From assembly GCA_007120685.1 (NCBI GenBank), contig SKNG01000436.1, positions 1 to 7,317 of the forward strand: a DNA stretch of 7,317 nt, in the 5' to 3' direction. Under the pieces are notes generated by a model. That model had not been told where the DNA came from, did no database searches, and worked only from the letters and a program-made list of their open reading frames with translations. The translations under genes were made by a program, and so were the position numbers. The number at the start of each line of letters is the position of its first letter. The stretch's first letter is position 1. This document shows, piece by piece, positions 1 through 5,793 of the stretch. The stretch is from Paracoccaceae bacterium. Its GTDB lineage: Bacteria; Pseudomonadota; Alphaproteobacteria; Rhodobacterales; Rhodobacteraceae.

Positions 1-90
1 CATCCGCCCCGGATGCTGGACTGGATCCTGCCGTCGCATGGCGGCCATGTGGCCGAGCATGCGGATGTGTCGGTCTTCGTCATTCGCTGA
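1..90 (+). CDS. Universal stress protein (UspA-like), C-terminal end only
   Basis: Frame 1 is open from the window edge to a TGA at 88-90 and gives 29 residues. They read as the last helix and strand of a UspA fold: a small Gly-rich turn, then the helix residues VAEHADVSVFVIR. Usp domains normally end in this pattern, where a Ser/Gly loop contacts the nucleotide phosphates and a final strand ends in V-x-V-I-R. The rest of the gene lies outside the window, so nucleotide-binding residues cannot be checked. It sits 47 nt upstream of the BCCT transporter on the same strand with no terminator between them, so co-transcription is possible and would suit a stress or osmotic context. Assignment rests on a short fragment and is moderate. 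Confidence 0.6.
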   Translation, partial: HPPRMLDWILPSHGGHVAEHADVSVFVIR

Positions 91-137
91 GCCGTCAATC
101 GTGGTCAGCAAAAAAACAACAAGAAAGGGAACAAGAC

Positions 138-1799
138 ATGAGCGAGACGCCACAAGACCCTCAGGAGGAACAGCCCGAGGTCGAACCGATCCCCGAGCCC
201 GAGGGCGAGACCGAGATCATCCAGACCGATTACGATATCGGGCAGGACAATTTCAGCGGCGCGGTGTCGATGGAGCTGGACATCCACAAGGTGGTGTTCT
301 CGGTTTCCGCCATCGGCGTGATGCTGTTCGTGTTCCTGACACTGGCCTTCCAGAACGACATCGAGCCCATGTTCGTGGGTCTGCGCAACTGGTTGACCAG
401 CAATCTGGACTGGTTCTTCCTGCTGTCGGGCAACATCTTCGTGCTGGTCTGTCTGGGGCTGGTGGTCTCGCCGCTTGGCAAGGTGCGGCTGGGCGGGCCG
501 GAGGCGACGCCGGATTTCGGCTATATCGGCTGGTTCTCGATGCTGTTCGCGGCCGGCATGGGCATCGGGCTGATGTTCTTCGGCGTCTCCGAGCCGATGT
601 CGCATTACTCGACCGCCTATGGGGGCATCTCGGTCGGTGAAGACGGTCTGCGCACCGACTGGGCACCGCTGGGCGGGGCCGAGGGCAATATGGCAGAGGC
701 ACAGCGTCTGGGCATGGCGGCCACGATCTTCCACTGGGGCCTGCACCCCTGGGCGATCTATGCCGTGGTGGCGCTGGCGTTGGCGCTGTTCAGCTACAAC
801 AAGGGCCTGCCGCTGACGCTGCGTTCGGCTTTCTATCCGATCTTCGGCGAGCGTGTCTGGGGCTGGCCGGGGCATGTCATCGACATTCTGGCCGTGTTCG
901 CGACGGTCTTCGGGCTGGCGACCTCGCTGGGGATCGGCGCGCAGCAGGCGGCGGCGGGTCTGAACTTCCTGTTCGGGCTGGGCACGGGCAATTCGATGCT
1001 GATCCTGCTGATCATCGTGATCACGCTGATCGCCATCGGCTCGATCATCCGCGGGCTTGAGGGCGGCGTGAAAGTGCTGTCCGAGGTCAATATGGGCCTT
1101 GCCGCGCTGCTTCTGGCTTTCGTTGTCCTCGCGGGGCCGACACTGGCCATTCTGACCGGCTTTTTCGACAACCTGCTGGCCTATGGCCGCTACCTGCCGG
1201 AATTGTCGATGCCCTTCGGGCGTGAAGACAGCAACTTCGCCGGGGGCTGGACGGCCTTCTACTGGGCCTGGTGGATCAGCTGGTCGCCTTTCGTGGGCAT
1301 GTTCATCGCCCGCGTCAGCCGGGGCCGGACGGTGCGCGAATTCCTGATTGCCGTGCTGATCGTGCCGACACTGCTGTCGGTCTTGTGGATGACCGCGATG
1401 GGCGGCACGGCGATCAGCCAGGTGGTCAATGATGGCTACACCGCCGTGCAGGACGCCGCGCTGGAGTTGCAACTCTTCCAGATGCTGACGCAACTGCCGC
1501 TGACCGCGATCACGTCTTTCATCGGGATCGTGCTGGTGATCGTGTTCTTCATCACCTCGTCGGACTCGGGCTCGCTGGTCATCGACACCATCGCAGCCGG
1601 CGGCAAGACCAATGCGCCGGTCATCCAGCGCGTGTTCTGGGCCAGCTTCGAAGGCGCTGTGGCCGTCGCGTTGCTGCTTGGCGGTGGTCTGGTCGCGTTG
1701 CAGGCCATGGCGGTGTCGACGGGTCTGCCCTTCACGCTGGTCCTGCTGGGCGCATGTTACGCCGTCATTCGCGGGCTGATGAACGAGCCGCGGGACTGA
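138..1799 (+). CDS. BCCT-family (betaine/choline/carnitine-type) secondary transporter
   Basis: A 553-residue inner-membrane protein with an acidic, Pro/Glu-rich cytosolic tail (about 1-45) followed by roughly twelve hydrophobic segments, from about 53-71 to 529-547. BCCT proteins import trimethylammonium or sulfonium compounds such as glycine betaine, choline, carnitine or DMSP. Family hallmarks are all present. The glycine stretch GMGIG is at 140-144. The TM4 aromatic set is W200, W205 and Y208 in WGLHPWAIY. The TM8 signature WAWWISW at 376-382 is followed by SPFVGMF and the loop SRGRTVREF. FFITSS at 470-475 supplies the Thr and Ser that in BetP help form the Na2 site, so Na+ coupling is inferred. 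The exact substrate cannot be read from sequence. The protein ends only a few residues after TM12, so it lacks the long C-terminal osmosensing extension of BetP. The start is supported by an AAGGGA Shine-Dalgarno at 125-130, 7 nt upstream. An intrinsic terminator follows. Confidence 0.96.
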   Translation: MSETPQDPQEEQPEVEPIPEPEGETEIIQTDYDIGQDNFSGAVSMELDIHKVVFSVSAIGVMLFVFLTLAFQNDIEPMFVGLRNWLTSNLDWFFLLSGNIFVLVCLGLVVSPLGKVRLGGPEATPDFGYIGWFSMLFAAGMGIGLMFFGVSEPMSHYSTAYGGISVGEDGLRTDWAPLGGAEGNMAEAQRLGMAATIFHWGLHPWAIYAVVALALALFSYNKGLPLTLRSAFYPIFGERVWGWPGHVIDILAVFATVFGLATSLGIGAQQAAAGLNFLFGLGTGNSMLILLIIVITLIAIGSIIRGLEGGVKVLSEVNMGLAALLLAFVVLAGPTLAILTGFFDNLLAYGRYLPELSMPFGREDSNFAGGWTAFYWAWWISWSPFVGMFIARVSRGRTVREFLIAVLIVPTLLSVLWMTAMGGTAISQVVNDGYTAVQDAALELQLFQMLTQLPLTAITSFIGIVLVIVFFITSSDSGSLVIDTIAAGGKTNAPVIQRVFWASFEGAVAVALLLGGGLVALQAMAVSTGLPFTLVLLGACYAVIRGLMNEPRD

Positions 1800-1822
1800 C
1801 ACGCTGGCAACAGCAAACCGAA

Positions 1823-1848
1823 GGGGCGCCCATCCGGCGCCCCTTTTT
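1823..1848 (+). terminator. Rho-independent terminator of the BCCT gene
   Basis: An 8-bp perfect G/C stem (GGGGCGCC at 1823-1830, GGCGCCCC at 1836-1843) with a 5-nt loop CATCC is followed at once by five T residues (1844-1848). It begins 23 nt after the BCCT stop codon. On the opposite strand the hairpin is preceded by AAAAA and followed by TTCGGTTT, so it could also act weakly on transcription coming from the convergent metallo-hydrolase gene. Confidence 0.93.
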
Positions 1849-2031
1849 CAGTGCGCCACTGAACTTTGTGTAGCGCATTTTTTCGGGCAGGCATATCGGA
1901 TATGCGGTCTCGCACGTCTGCTGGTGATCTGACCGCTGTGAGATCTGCATTGCGCGGGCGCGCGGCACAAACCGTAGCAGCGCGGTTTCAGGCGTCAGCG
2001 ATCCGGCCAGATGCTGCGGTCAGTCATTGGC
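1849..2031. other. Convergent intergenic spacer, no gene seen
   Basis: This stretch separates the ends of two convergent genes. Short ORFs exist on both strands but lack a ribosome binding site and any recognisable protein pattern. It holds a 15-nt palindrome, GCATATC-G-GATATGC, at 1891-1905. It also holds a weak AAACCG/CGGTTT hairpin at 1969-1988 with an 8-nt loop and only three T residues, which could be a poor terminator for the minus-strand gene. No tRNA or known RNA was recognised. Confidence 0.5.
1891..1905. repeat. Perfect 7-bp palindrome with 1-nt centre
   Basis: GCATATC and GATATGC flank a single G. It is AT-rich relative to its surroundings and follows a T6 run at 1879-1884. Its position between two gene ends argues against a promoter operator. 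It may be a protein-binding site or chance. Confidence 0.4.
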
Positions 2032-2901
2032 TCATCTGGGGTCAAACCGCCCGATCGGAAGCTTCAGATAGCGATGGCCATCGGCCTCGGCCCTTGGCAA
2101 GCGCCCGCCGCGGATATTGACTTGCAACGCCGCCAGCATGCGGGCGGGCAGAGGTAGCGTTGCATCGCGGGCCTGGCGCGTGGCGATGAATTCAGCCTTG
2201 CCGATCCCGTCCTTGACGTGGCGGTTGCGCAGCCGGTGTTCGGCGACAGTCGCCATGTATTCGGGTGCCGCTCCTTCGGCGAGATAATCATGGCCGACAT
2301 AAAGCCGGGTCTGGGGCGGCAGGTCCAGGATGGCGCGCAACGAGGTCCACAGATCCTCGGCGCTGCCGCCGGGAAAATCGGCGCGGCTGGTGCCACTTTC
2401 GGGCATCATCAGCGTGTCGTGCACGAAAGCCGCATCGCCCGCGACATAGGTGATCGAGGCCAGCGTATGACCGGGCGAGAACATCACCCGCACCGGAATC
2501 ACACCCACCATGAACTCGTCGCCCTCGGCGAACAGCCGGTCCCATTGCGAACCGTCCGTCGGAAAATCATCGTCAAGATGATACAGCTCTTTCCAGAGCT
2601 TCTGCACGCCCACCACCTTCTCGCCAATGGCCGTGGGCGCGCCCAGCTTTTCGGCCAGATAGGGGGCCGCGCTGAAATGATCGGCATGGGGATGGGTGTC
2701 GAGGATCCAGATCACCTCAAGCCCCTCATCGCGGACATAGTCAAGGATTTCATCCGCACTCTCGGTCGTGACGGCGCCCGCTTCAGGGTAGAAGTTCCAG
2801 ACCGGATCGACAATCGCGGCCTTTCGGGTCTGGGGGCAATGGAACACATATTGCAGGCTGCCTGTCGGGCGGTCGAAGAAGGCGCGGATGATGGGGCTCA
2901 T
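2032..2901 (-). CDS. MBL-fold metallo-hydrolase, Blh/ETHE1-like probable persulfide dioxygenase
   Basis: A 289-residue cytosolic protein. The metallo-beta-lactamase motif THPHADH places H70, H72, D74 and H75 in the metal site. Further ligands are H145 in SPGHT, D162 in HDTLM and H204 in VGHDY. The segment GTSRADFPGG (170-179), together with the TVQK-like helix and DGSQWDRLF (116-124), fits the Blh branch (sulfide-responsive beta-lactamase-like hydrolase) and ETHE1-type persulfide dioxygenases. These use a mononuclear iron to oxidise glutathione persulfide to sulfite. The specific activity is inferred from family resemblance; a glyoxalase-II-like hydrolase is the main alternative. No rhodanese domain, BigR-like ArsR regulator or sulfide:quinone reductase gene is visible nearby. 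The chosen start has a GGAAAG Shine-Dalgarno 9 nt upstream. The reading frame extends 18 codons further, but through the hairpin at 2928-2953, so the longer form is unlikely. Confidence 0.88.
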   Translation of the reverse strand: MSPIIRAFFDRPTGSLQYVFHCPQTRKAAIVDPVWNFYPEAGAVTTESADEILDYVRDEGLEVIWILDTHPHADHFSAAPYLAEKLGAPTAIGEKVVGVQKLWKELYHLDDDFPTDGSQWDRLFAEGDEFMVGVIPVRVMFSPGHTLASITYVAGDAAFVHDTLMMPESGTSRADFPGGSAEDLWTSLRAILDLPPQTRLYVGHDYLAEGAAPEYMATVAEHRLRNRHVKDGIGKAEFIATRQARDATLPLPARMLAALQVNIRGGRLPRAEADGHRYLKLPIGRFDPR

Positions 2902-2910
2902 GATGCGTGA

Positions 2911-2922
2911 CTTTCCGGAAAG
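2911..2922. promoter_or_regulatory. 12-nt palindrome overlapping the metallo-hydrolase ribosome binding site
   Basis: CTTTCCGGAAAG is a perfect palindrome whose minus-strand half GGAAAG is the only plausible Shine-Dalgarno for the metallo-hydrolase, 9 nt before its ATG. It could be an operator or a small RNA fold controlling translation; chance is also possible. No matching second site was seen. Confidence 0.35.
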
Positions 2923-2927
2923 AGAGG

Positions 2928-2953
2928 GGCCGCACCGCGGGGGCGGTGCGGCC
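2928..2953 (-). terminator. Strong hairpin between the two minus-strand genes, probable terminator
   Basis: An 11-bp perfect stem (GGCCGCACCGC at 2928-2938, GCGGTGCGGCC at 2943-2953) with a 4-nt loop lies 37 nt after the coiled-coil gene and 26 nt before the metallo-hydrolase start. Read on the minus strand it is followed by CCCTCTCTTTCC, a pyrimidine-rich but imperfect U tract. It may therefore terminate only partly, or act as an attenuating or mRNA-stabilising structure between co-transcribed genes. Confidence 0.7.
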
Positions 2954-2990
2954 AAAACGTCTTGTTCTGCCGCGTTCGGAACCCGGGCGG

Positions 2991-3278
2991 TTACTTGAAA
3001 CGCGCCATGGCCTTTTCAAACGCGCTGGACACGCTGTCCCAGGCCGAGTCGAACCCGGCTTTCATCTCCTGCCAGGCATCGTCGCTGGCCTCACTGATTT
3101 CCTTGATCTTCGCCTCGGCCTCGTCGCGCTGCTTGCGCAGTTCTGCGATCTGTTCCTCATACTCGATCTTGGCATCCGCCTCGGCCTCGGCGGCCTTGGC
3201 TTTCAGCTTGTCGATATCGGCGCTCCACTGGTCCATGCGGGCTTTCGCCTTGGCGATGTAGGCGTCCTTGTCGGCCAT
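2991..3278 (-). CDS. Short coiled-coil protein, Sll1863-like stress-response family
   Basis: A 95-residue, highly charged, Ala/Lys/Glu-rich protein with no signal peptide or membrane segment. Residues about 5-75 form a nearly continuous helix with heptad-like spacing (DIDKLKAKAAEAEADAKIEY, then EEQIAELRKQRDEAEAKI). The C-terminal part, DAWQEMKAGFDSAWDSVSSA, is an amphipathic helix, and the protein ends in MARFK. The pattern resembles small proteins annotated as the Sll1863 stress-response family; a phasin-like or other surface-binding helical protein is the alternative. Biochemical function is unknown to me. The frame is open a further 95 codons upstream, but the start chosen has GGGAG 8 nt before it. 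The nearest upstream ATG overlaps that ribosome binding site. A promoter candidate lies just upstream and a hairpin follows the gene. Confidence 0.85.
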   Translation of the reverse strand: MADKDAYIAKAKARMDQWSADIDKLKAKAAEAEADAKIEYEEQIAELRKQRDEAEAKIKEISEASDDAWQEMKAGFDSAWDSVSSAFEKAMARFK

Positions 3279-3286
3279 GTCTTTCG

Positions 3287-3291
3287 CTCCC
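3287..3291 (-). promoter_or_regulatory. Ribosome binding site that fixes the coiled-coil protein start
   Basis: The minus strand reads GGGAG followed by 8 nt and then ATG (3278-3276). This supports the 95-residue product over the 190-codon frame. Confidence 0.75.
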
Positions 3292-3310
3292 ATTTTCATG
3301 CAGTAGTGTG

Positions 3311-3339
3311 AATGTATGAAGACACTGACGCCGGTGCAA
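3311..3339 (-). promoter_or_regulatory. Candidate promoter for the coiled-coil protein gene
   Basis: On the minus strand TTGCAC (3339-3334) is separated by 17 nt from TACATT (3316-3311), a sigma70-like layout that would give a leader of about 25 nt. The match is moderate (3 of 6 and 4 of 6 consensus bases). The -35 lies within CTTGCAC, so a heat-shock sigma (RpoH, CTTG-type) promoter is an alternative that would fit a stress protein. Confidence 0.4.
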
Positions 3340-3386
3340 GCTAGCATTGAGCAGGAGAGAGCCGAATCGAAACTTGCGGGGTTGGC

Positions 3387-3506
3387 ATGCCGGAAACAAC
3401 GAAAGATACCCTGCCCACCGGGCGCCTTGCCCGCGAAAATGAGGCGTTTCGCAAGGTGCTGTGGACGGGCGAGAAGACCCGGCTTGTGCTGATGGCGATC
3501 CTCTGA
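3387..3506 (+). pseudogene. Truncated cupin-domain protein gene (N-terminal 39 codons)
   Basis: An ATG at 3387 opens a 39-residue frame ending in TGA at 3504-3506. Residues 14-38 (LARENEAFRKVL, then WTGEKTRLVLMAI) match the start of small single-domain cupins of about 110-130 residues. In those proteins this segment runs directly into the metal-binding cupin motif 1 (PGGEIG..VH). Here the frame ends just where that motif should begin. None of the three frames in the 59 nt before the next gene shows any later cupin sequence, so the remainder looks deleted rather than frameshifted. The ribosome binding site is poor (a G-rich run at 3377-3381). It may still be translated as a short peptide, but it cannot form a cupin barrel. 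Confidence 0.72.
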
Positions 3507-3565
3507 AGGCGCCAAGACTTTGTCCCGACGCATAATCCCAACGTAGTCAAAGAAGGAAAACACCC

Positions 3566-4147
3566 ATGACCAACACCCAGAACACCCCCCCTGCCAGCGT
3601 CGAAGAGAAACGCGCCCTTGATGCCGATGAATTGCAGATGGCGGATATGGCCCGCCACCCCGCGCTGGGTCAGCTCTCGGACCGGGAACTGTCCGACCTG
3701 ATCAGCCGTCTGCGCAGCCGCCGCAAGCGGGCGCGCGACATTGCAGACCGGCAGGCGCGCGAAGCCCGCGCCAAAAGCGCCCCCGCCGGGGCCACGCCTG
3801 CCACTGGCAATGCCGGAACGCTCAGCAAGCATGACTATCTGAGCGCCGCACTGGAGCGCGCAATGGCCGAGCGTGCTGCGCGCGGTGGTGCGGCCGATGA
3901 CAGCGCCGAGGGCGATGATAAGCCCACCCAGCATGAACTGGCGCTGAAGGCGATGGCGCTGAAACAGGCAGGCGAGGACGGCCCGAATCCGATGATGGAA
4001 GATGGCGGCGCCCTGCACCCCGATGACCCGGATGCCAGCGAGGGCACAGGCCCCCTTGCAGATCAAAAGCGCCGCATCGCGCCGTCGGGAGCGTTTGAAG
4101 ATGTCGGGGACAAGCCGTCACGCGAACGCTCGCGCACACGCTATTGA
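3566..4147 (+). CDS. Conserved-type hypothetical protein, Arg-rich and largely disordered
   Basis: 193 residues, no signal peptide or membrane segment. Residues about 33-70 form a charged helical region, LGQLSDRELSDLISRLRSRR followed by KRARDIADRQAREARAK, with dense Arg/Lys that could bind nucleic acid or acidic partners. The region about 71-90 is Ala/Pro/Gly-rich. Residues 92-106 (LSAALERAMAERAAR) and 122-135 (HELALKAMALKQAG) form two further helices. The acidic Pro/Asp/Gly tail from about 136 ends in a basic RERSRTRY. I do not recognise a named domain. The start is supported by AAGGA at 3553-3557, 8 nt upstream. The gene lies 43 nt before the flavoprotein gene with no terminator between, so they may share a transcript. 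The strong G/C third-position bias over the whole length supports real coding. Confidence 0.82.
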   Translation: MTNTQNTPPASVEEKRALDADELQMADMARHPALGQLSDRELSDLISRLRSRRKRARDIADRQAREARAKSAPAGATPATGNAGTLSKHDYLSAALERAMAERAARGGAADDSAEGDDKPTQHELALKAMALKQAGEDGPNPMMEDGGALHPDDPDASEGTGPLADQKRRIAPSGAFEDVGDKPSRERSRTRY

Positions 4148-4190
4148 AGCAAGTTGGCGCGATGCCTGACAACGCGGTCTGGAGGGTCAG

Positions 4191-5600
4191 ATGAAGGTCG
4201 ACACGTTGATTATCGGGGCGGGCAGCGCAGGGCTGTCCGCCCTGCGCGAGGTGCGCCGCTGCACCGATGATTTCCTGCTGATCAATGACGGGCATTGGGG
4301 CACGACCTGCGCCGCTGTCGGCTGCATGCCGTCCAAGGCGCTGATCGAGGTGGCCAATGCCTTTCATCGCCGCCATGATTTCGGCAGTTTCGGTATCCGC
4401 GGCGCGGATGGGCTCGATATCGACATCCCCGCCGCGCTCGCCCACGTTCGCGCCCTGCGCGATGGCTTCGTCAAGGGGCCGGAATCGGTGCCCGGCGACC
4501 TGGGCAAGCGCGCTCTTTCCGGGCGTGCGCAGCTGGTCGCGCCCGATACGGTCGAGGTCGATGGCCAGCGCATCACCGCCCGCGCCATCATCCTCGCGCC
4601 CGGAAGCCGCCCCATCGTGCCTGCGCCGTGGCAGGACTTTGGCACCCCCATCCTGACCAGTGACACGCTGTTCGAGCAGACCGACCTGCCGCGCCGGATT
4701 GCAGTCATCGGGCTTGGGGCGATCGGGGTTGAGCTGGCGCAGGCCTTGGCGCGGCTGGGGCTGGAGGTCGCGGGCTTTGATGCCGCCGAGACGCTGGCCG
4801 GGATCGACGACCCGAAGGTGCTGGAGAGTTTCCGCGCACTGCTGGAGGCCGAATTTCCTGTTCATCTGGGTGCCGAGGCAAAGCTTGAGGAGGCAGGCGG
4901 GGCAATCCGCGTCACCGCCGGGGATGCCAGCTTCATGGCCGATGCCGTGCTTGCCGCGATGGGGCGCAAGCCGAATATCGACGGTCTGGGGCTTGAGGTG
5001 CTGGGCGTCGAGCTTGACGCGCAGGGTCTGCCACAGATCGACCCGGAAACGCTGCGCATCGGGGACAGCCCGGTCTTTCTGGCCGGTGACGCGAACAGGT
5101 ATCGCGCGCTTTTGCATGAGGCGGCGGATGAGGGCCATATTGCCGGGCGTCTCTCCGCGCTGGATGCGCAACCGCACAGCTATTGCCGCCGCACGGCCCT
5201 TTCGATCACCTTCTGCAGCCCGCAGGTCGCGCGCGTGGGCCAGAAGCTGTCGGACCTGCCGCAGGATACGCTGATCGGCGCGGTCGATTTCGCCCGTCAG
5301 GGACGGGCGCGCATCATGGCCAAGGCTGCAGGCATCCTGCGACTGTATGCCGACCCTGCGGATGGGCGGCTGCTGGGGGCCGAGATGTGCGCGCCATCAG
5401 CCGAACACATGGCGCATCTCTTGGCGCTGGCGATCGAGCGCGGGCTGAGCGTGCCGCAAATCCTCGCCATGCCCTTCTACCACCCCGTTCTGGAAGAAGG
5501 GCTGCGCAGCGCCTTGCGCGAGATCGCAAGACAGCTGCCAGACACTGGCGCCTCGGACCTGTCCTGTTGCGAGGCGATTGGCCATGACGCGCTGGACTGA
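4191..5600 (+). CDS. Dihydrolipoamide dehydrogenase-type FAD/NAD disulfide oxidoreductase with C-terminal Cys-Cys tail
   Basis: 469 residues, cytosolic, with the class I pyridine-nucleotide disulfide oxidoreductase layout. The FAD motif GAGSAG is at 9-14. The redox disulfide C40/C45 lies in GTTCAAVGCMPSK (canonical LPD reads GGTCLNVGCIPSK). The NAD motif GLGAIG is at 174-179, with acidic D197 at the end of the second strand, favouring NAD over NADP. The second FAD contact is AGD at 298-300. The dimerisation domain carries the catalytic H431-P432 and E436. Such enzymes reoxidise dihydrolipoamide or related dithiols with NAD. No E1/E2 or glycine-cleavage genes flank it, so it is probably not the E3 of a local complex. 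The C-terminus extends past the usual end and contains LSCC at 457-460, like the mercury-handling tail of MerA, though MerA lacks the His kept here. Start: GGAGGG at 4181-4186, 4 nt before the ATG. Confidence 0.92.
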   Translation: MKVDTLIIGAGSAGLSALREVRRCTDDFLLINDGHWGTTCAAVGCMPSKALIEVANAFHRRHDFGSFGIRGADGLDIDIPAALAHVRALRDGFVKGPESVPGDLGKRALSGRAQLVAPDTVEVDGQRITARAIILAPGSRPIVPAPWQDFGTPILTSDTLFEQTDLPRRIAVIGLGAIGVELAQALARLGLEVAGFDAAETLAGIDDPKVLESFRALLEAEFPVHLGAEAKLEEAGGAIRVTAGDASFMADAVLAAMGRKPNIDGLGLEVLGVELDAQGLPQIDPETLRIGDSPVFLAGDANRYRALLHEAADEGHIAGRLSALDAQPHSYCRRTALSITFCSPQVARVGQKLSDLPQDTLIGAVDFARQGRARIMAKAAGILRLYADPADGRLLGAEMCAPSAEHMAHLLALAIERGLSVPQILAMPFYHPVLEEGLRSALREIARQLPDTGASDLSCCEAIGHDALD

Positions 5601-5608
5601 GCCCAGCC

Positions 5609-5613
5609 GGAGG
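5609..5613 (+). promoter_or_regulatory. Strong Shine-Dalgarno before a small ORF
   Basis: GGAGG, 6 nt before the ATG at 5620. This is the best ribosome binding site between the flavoprotein and metallopeptidase genes, and it serves the small ORF, not the metallopeptidase. Confidence 0.5.
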
Positions 5614-5619
5614 TCAAAC

Positions 5620-5793
5620 ATGATGTCGCCCCCTCTGCTCGGGATGCCGGTAGCAAAGTGCATTCTGCACTCGGTCGCGGTTCCGCGCTTTTGCTGCTGC
5701 GATAACTCGGCCAGCCAAATGATCCGCAGCCTTGCTGCAGCAACATCCCACAACGCAATGGGGCTTGCCGCCCCGGGAAAGCCAGTCCCATGA
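5620..5793 (+). CDS. Possible 57-residue small protein or leader peptide coupled to the metallopeptidase
   Basis: An ATG-ATG start with GGAGG 6 nt upstream opens a 57-codon frame whose TGA (5791-5793) overlaps the metallopeptidase ATG (5790-5792) as ATGA. This arrangement is typical of translational coupling. The downstream gene itself has only a weak, distant GGGA. The peptide is mildly hydrophobic and has a Cys triplet (residues 27-29, FCCCDNS) plus one earlier Cys. It resembles nothing I know. Against it: about 68 percent of third positions are G/C by my count, lower than in the neighbouring genes, and the region holds a hairpin (5657-5671) and a palindrome (5732-5743) that might instead mean non-coding leader. 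The frame also extends upstream to 5578 inside the flavoprotein gene, without a ribosome binding site. Confidence 0.35.
   Translation: MMSPPLLGMPVAKCILHSVAVPRFCCCDNSASQMIRSLAAATSHNAMGLAAPGKPVP
5657..5671. repeat. Small perfect inverted repeat in the metallopeptidase leader
   Basis: AGTGCA and TGCACT flank the 3-nt loop TTC. It is followed by a GC-rich segment, not a T run, so it is not an obvious terminator for the flavoprotein gene. It could be a leader hairpin or an operator. Confidence 0.35.
5732..5743. repeat. 12-nt palindrome upstream of the metallopeptidase
   Basis: TTGCTGCAGCAA is a perfect palindrome 46 nt before the metallopeptidase start, with a related TTGCTGC copy at 5691-5697. 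A GGGGC/GCCCC hairpin (5760-5764, 5770-5774) lies between it and the start codon and could affect initiation. Confidence 0.3.

Noticed and set aside
105..1802. 565-codon open frame antisense to the BCCT transporter
   Set aside because: It mirrors the transporter almost end to end. The sense strand carries unmistakable BCCT motifs, and the antisense product is an Arg/Gln/His-rich low-complexity chain, as expected from G/C-biased third positions.
1969..1988. AAACCG/CGGTTT hairpin as terminator of the metallo-hydrolase gene
   Set aside because: The stem is only 6 bp with an 8-nt loop and three T residues on the minus strand. It is too weak to list as a terminator and is mentioned only within the spacer entry.
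1866..2120. 84-codon plus-strand frame in the convergent spacer
   Set aside because: No ribosome binding site, Arg/Ala-rich composition, and it runs into the end of the metallo-hydrolase gene.
2218..2910. 230-codon plus-strand frame opposite the metallo-hydrolase
   Set aside because: The minus strand has the full metal-binding motif set; this frame is the antisense shadow without any family pattern.
3279..3563. N-terminal extension of the coiled-coil protein to 190 residues
   Set aside because: The extra segment has no coil pattern, contains Cys/His-rich noise and crosses the cupin remnant. The good ribosome binding site supports the 95-residue form.
3822..5177. 451-codon minus-strand frame across the hypothetical and flavoprotein genes
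   Set aside because: It overlaps two well-supported plus-strand genes, has no recognisable domain and reads as a codon-bias shadow.
5601..5789. Intrinsic terminator or riboswitch after the flavoprotein gene
   Set aside because: The hairpins present lack T runs, and no known riboswitch core was recognised.
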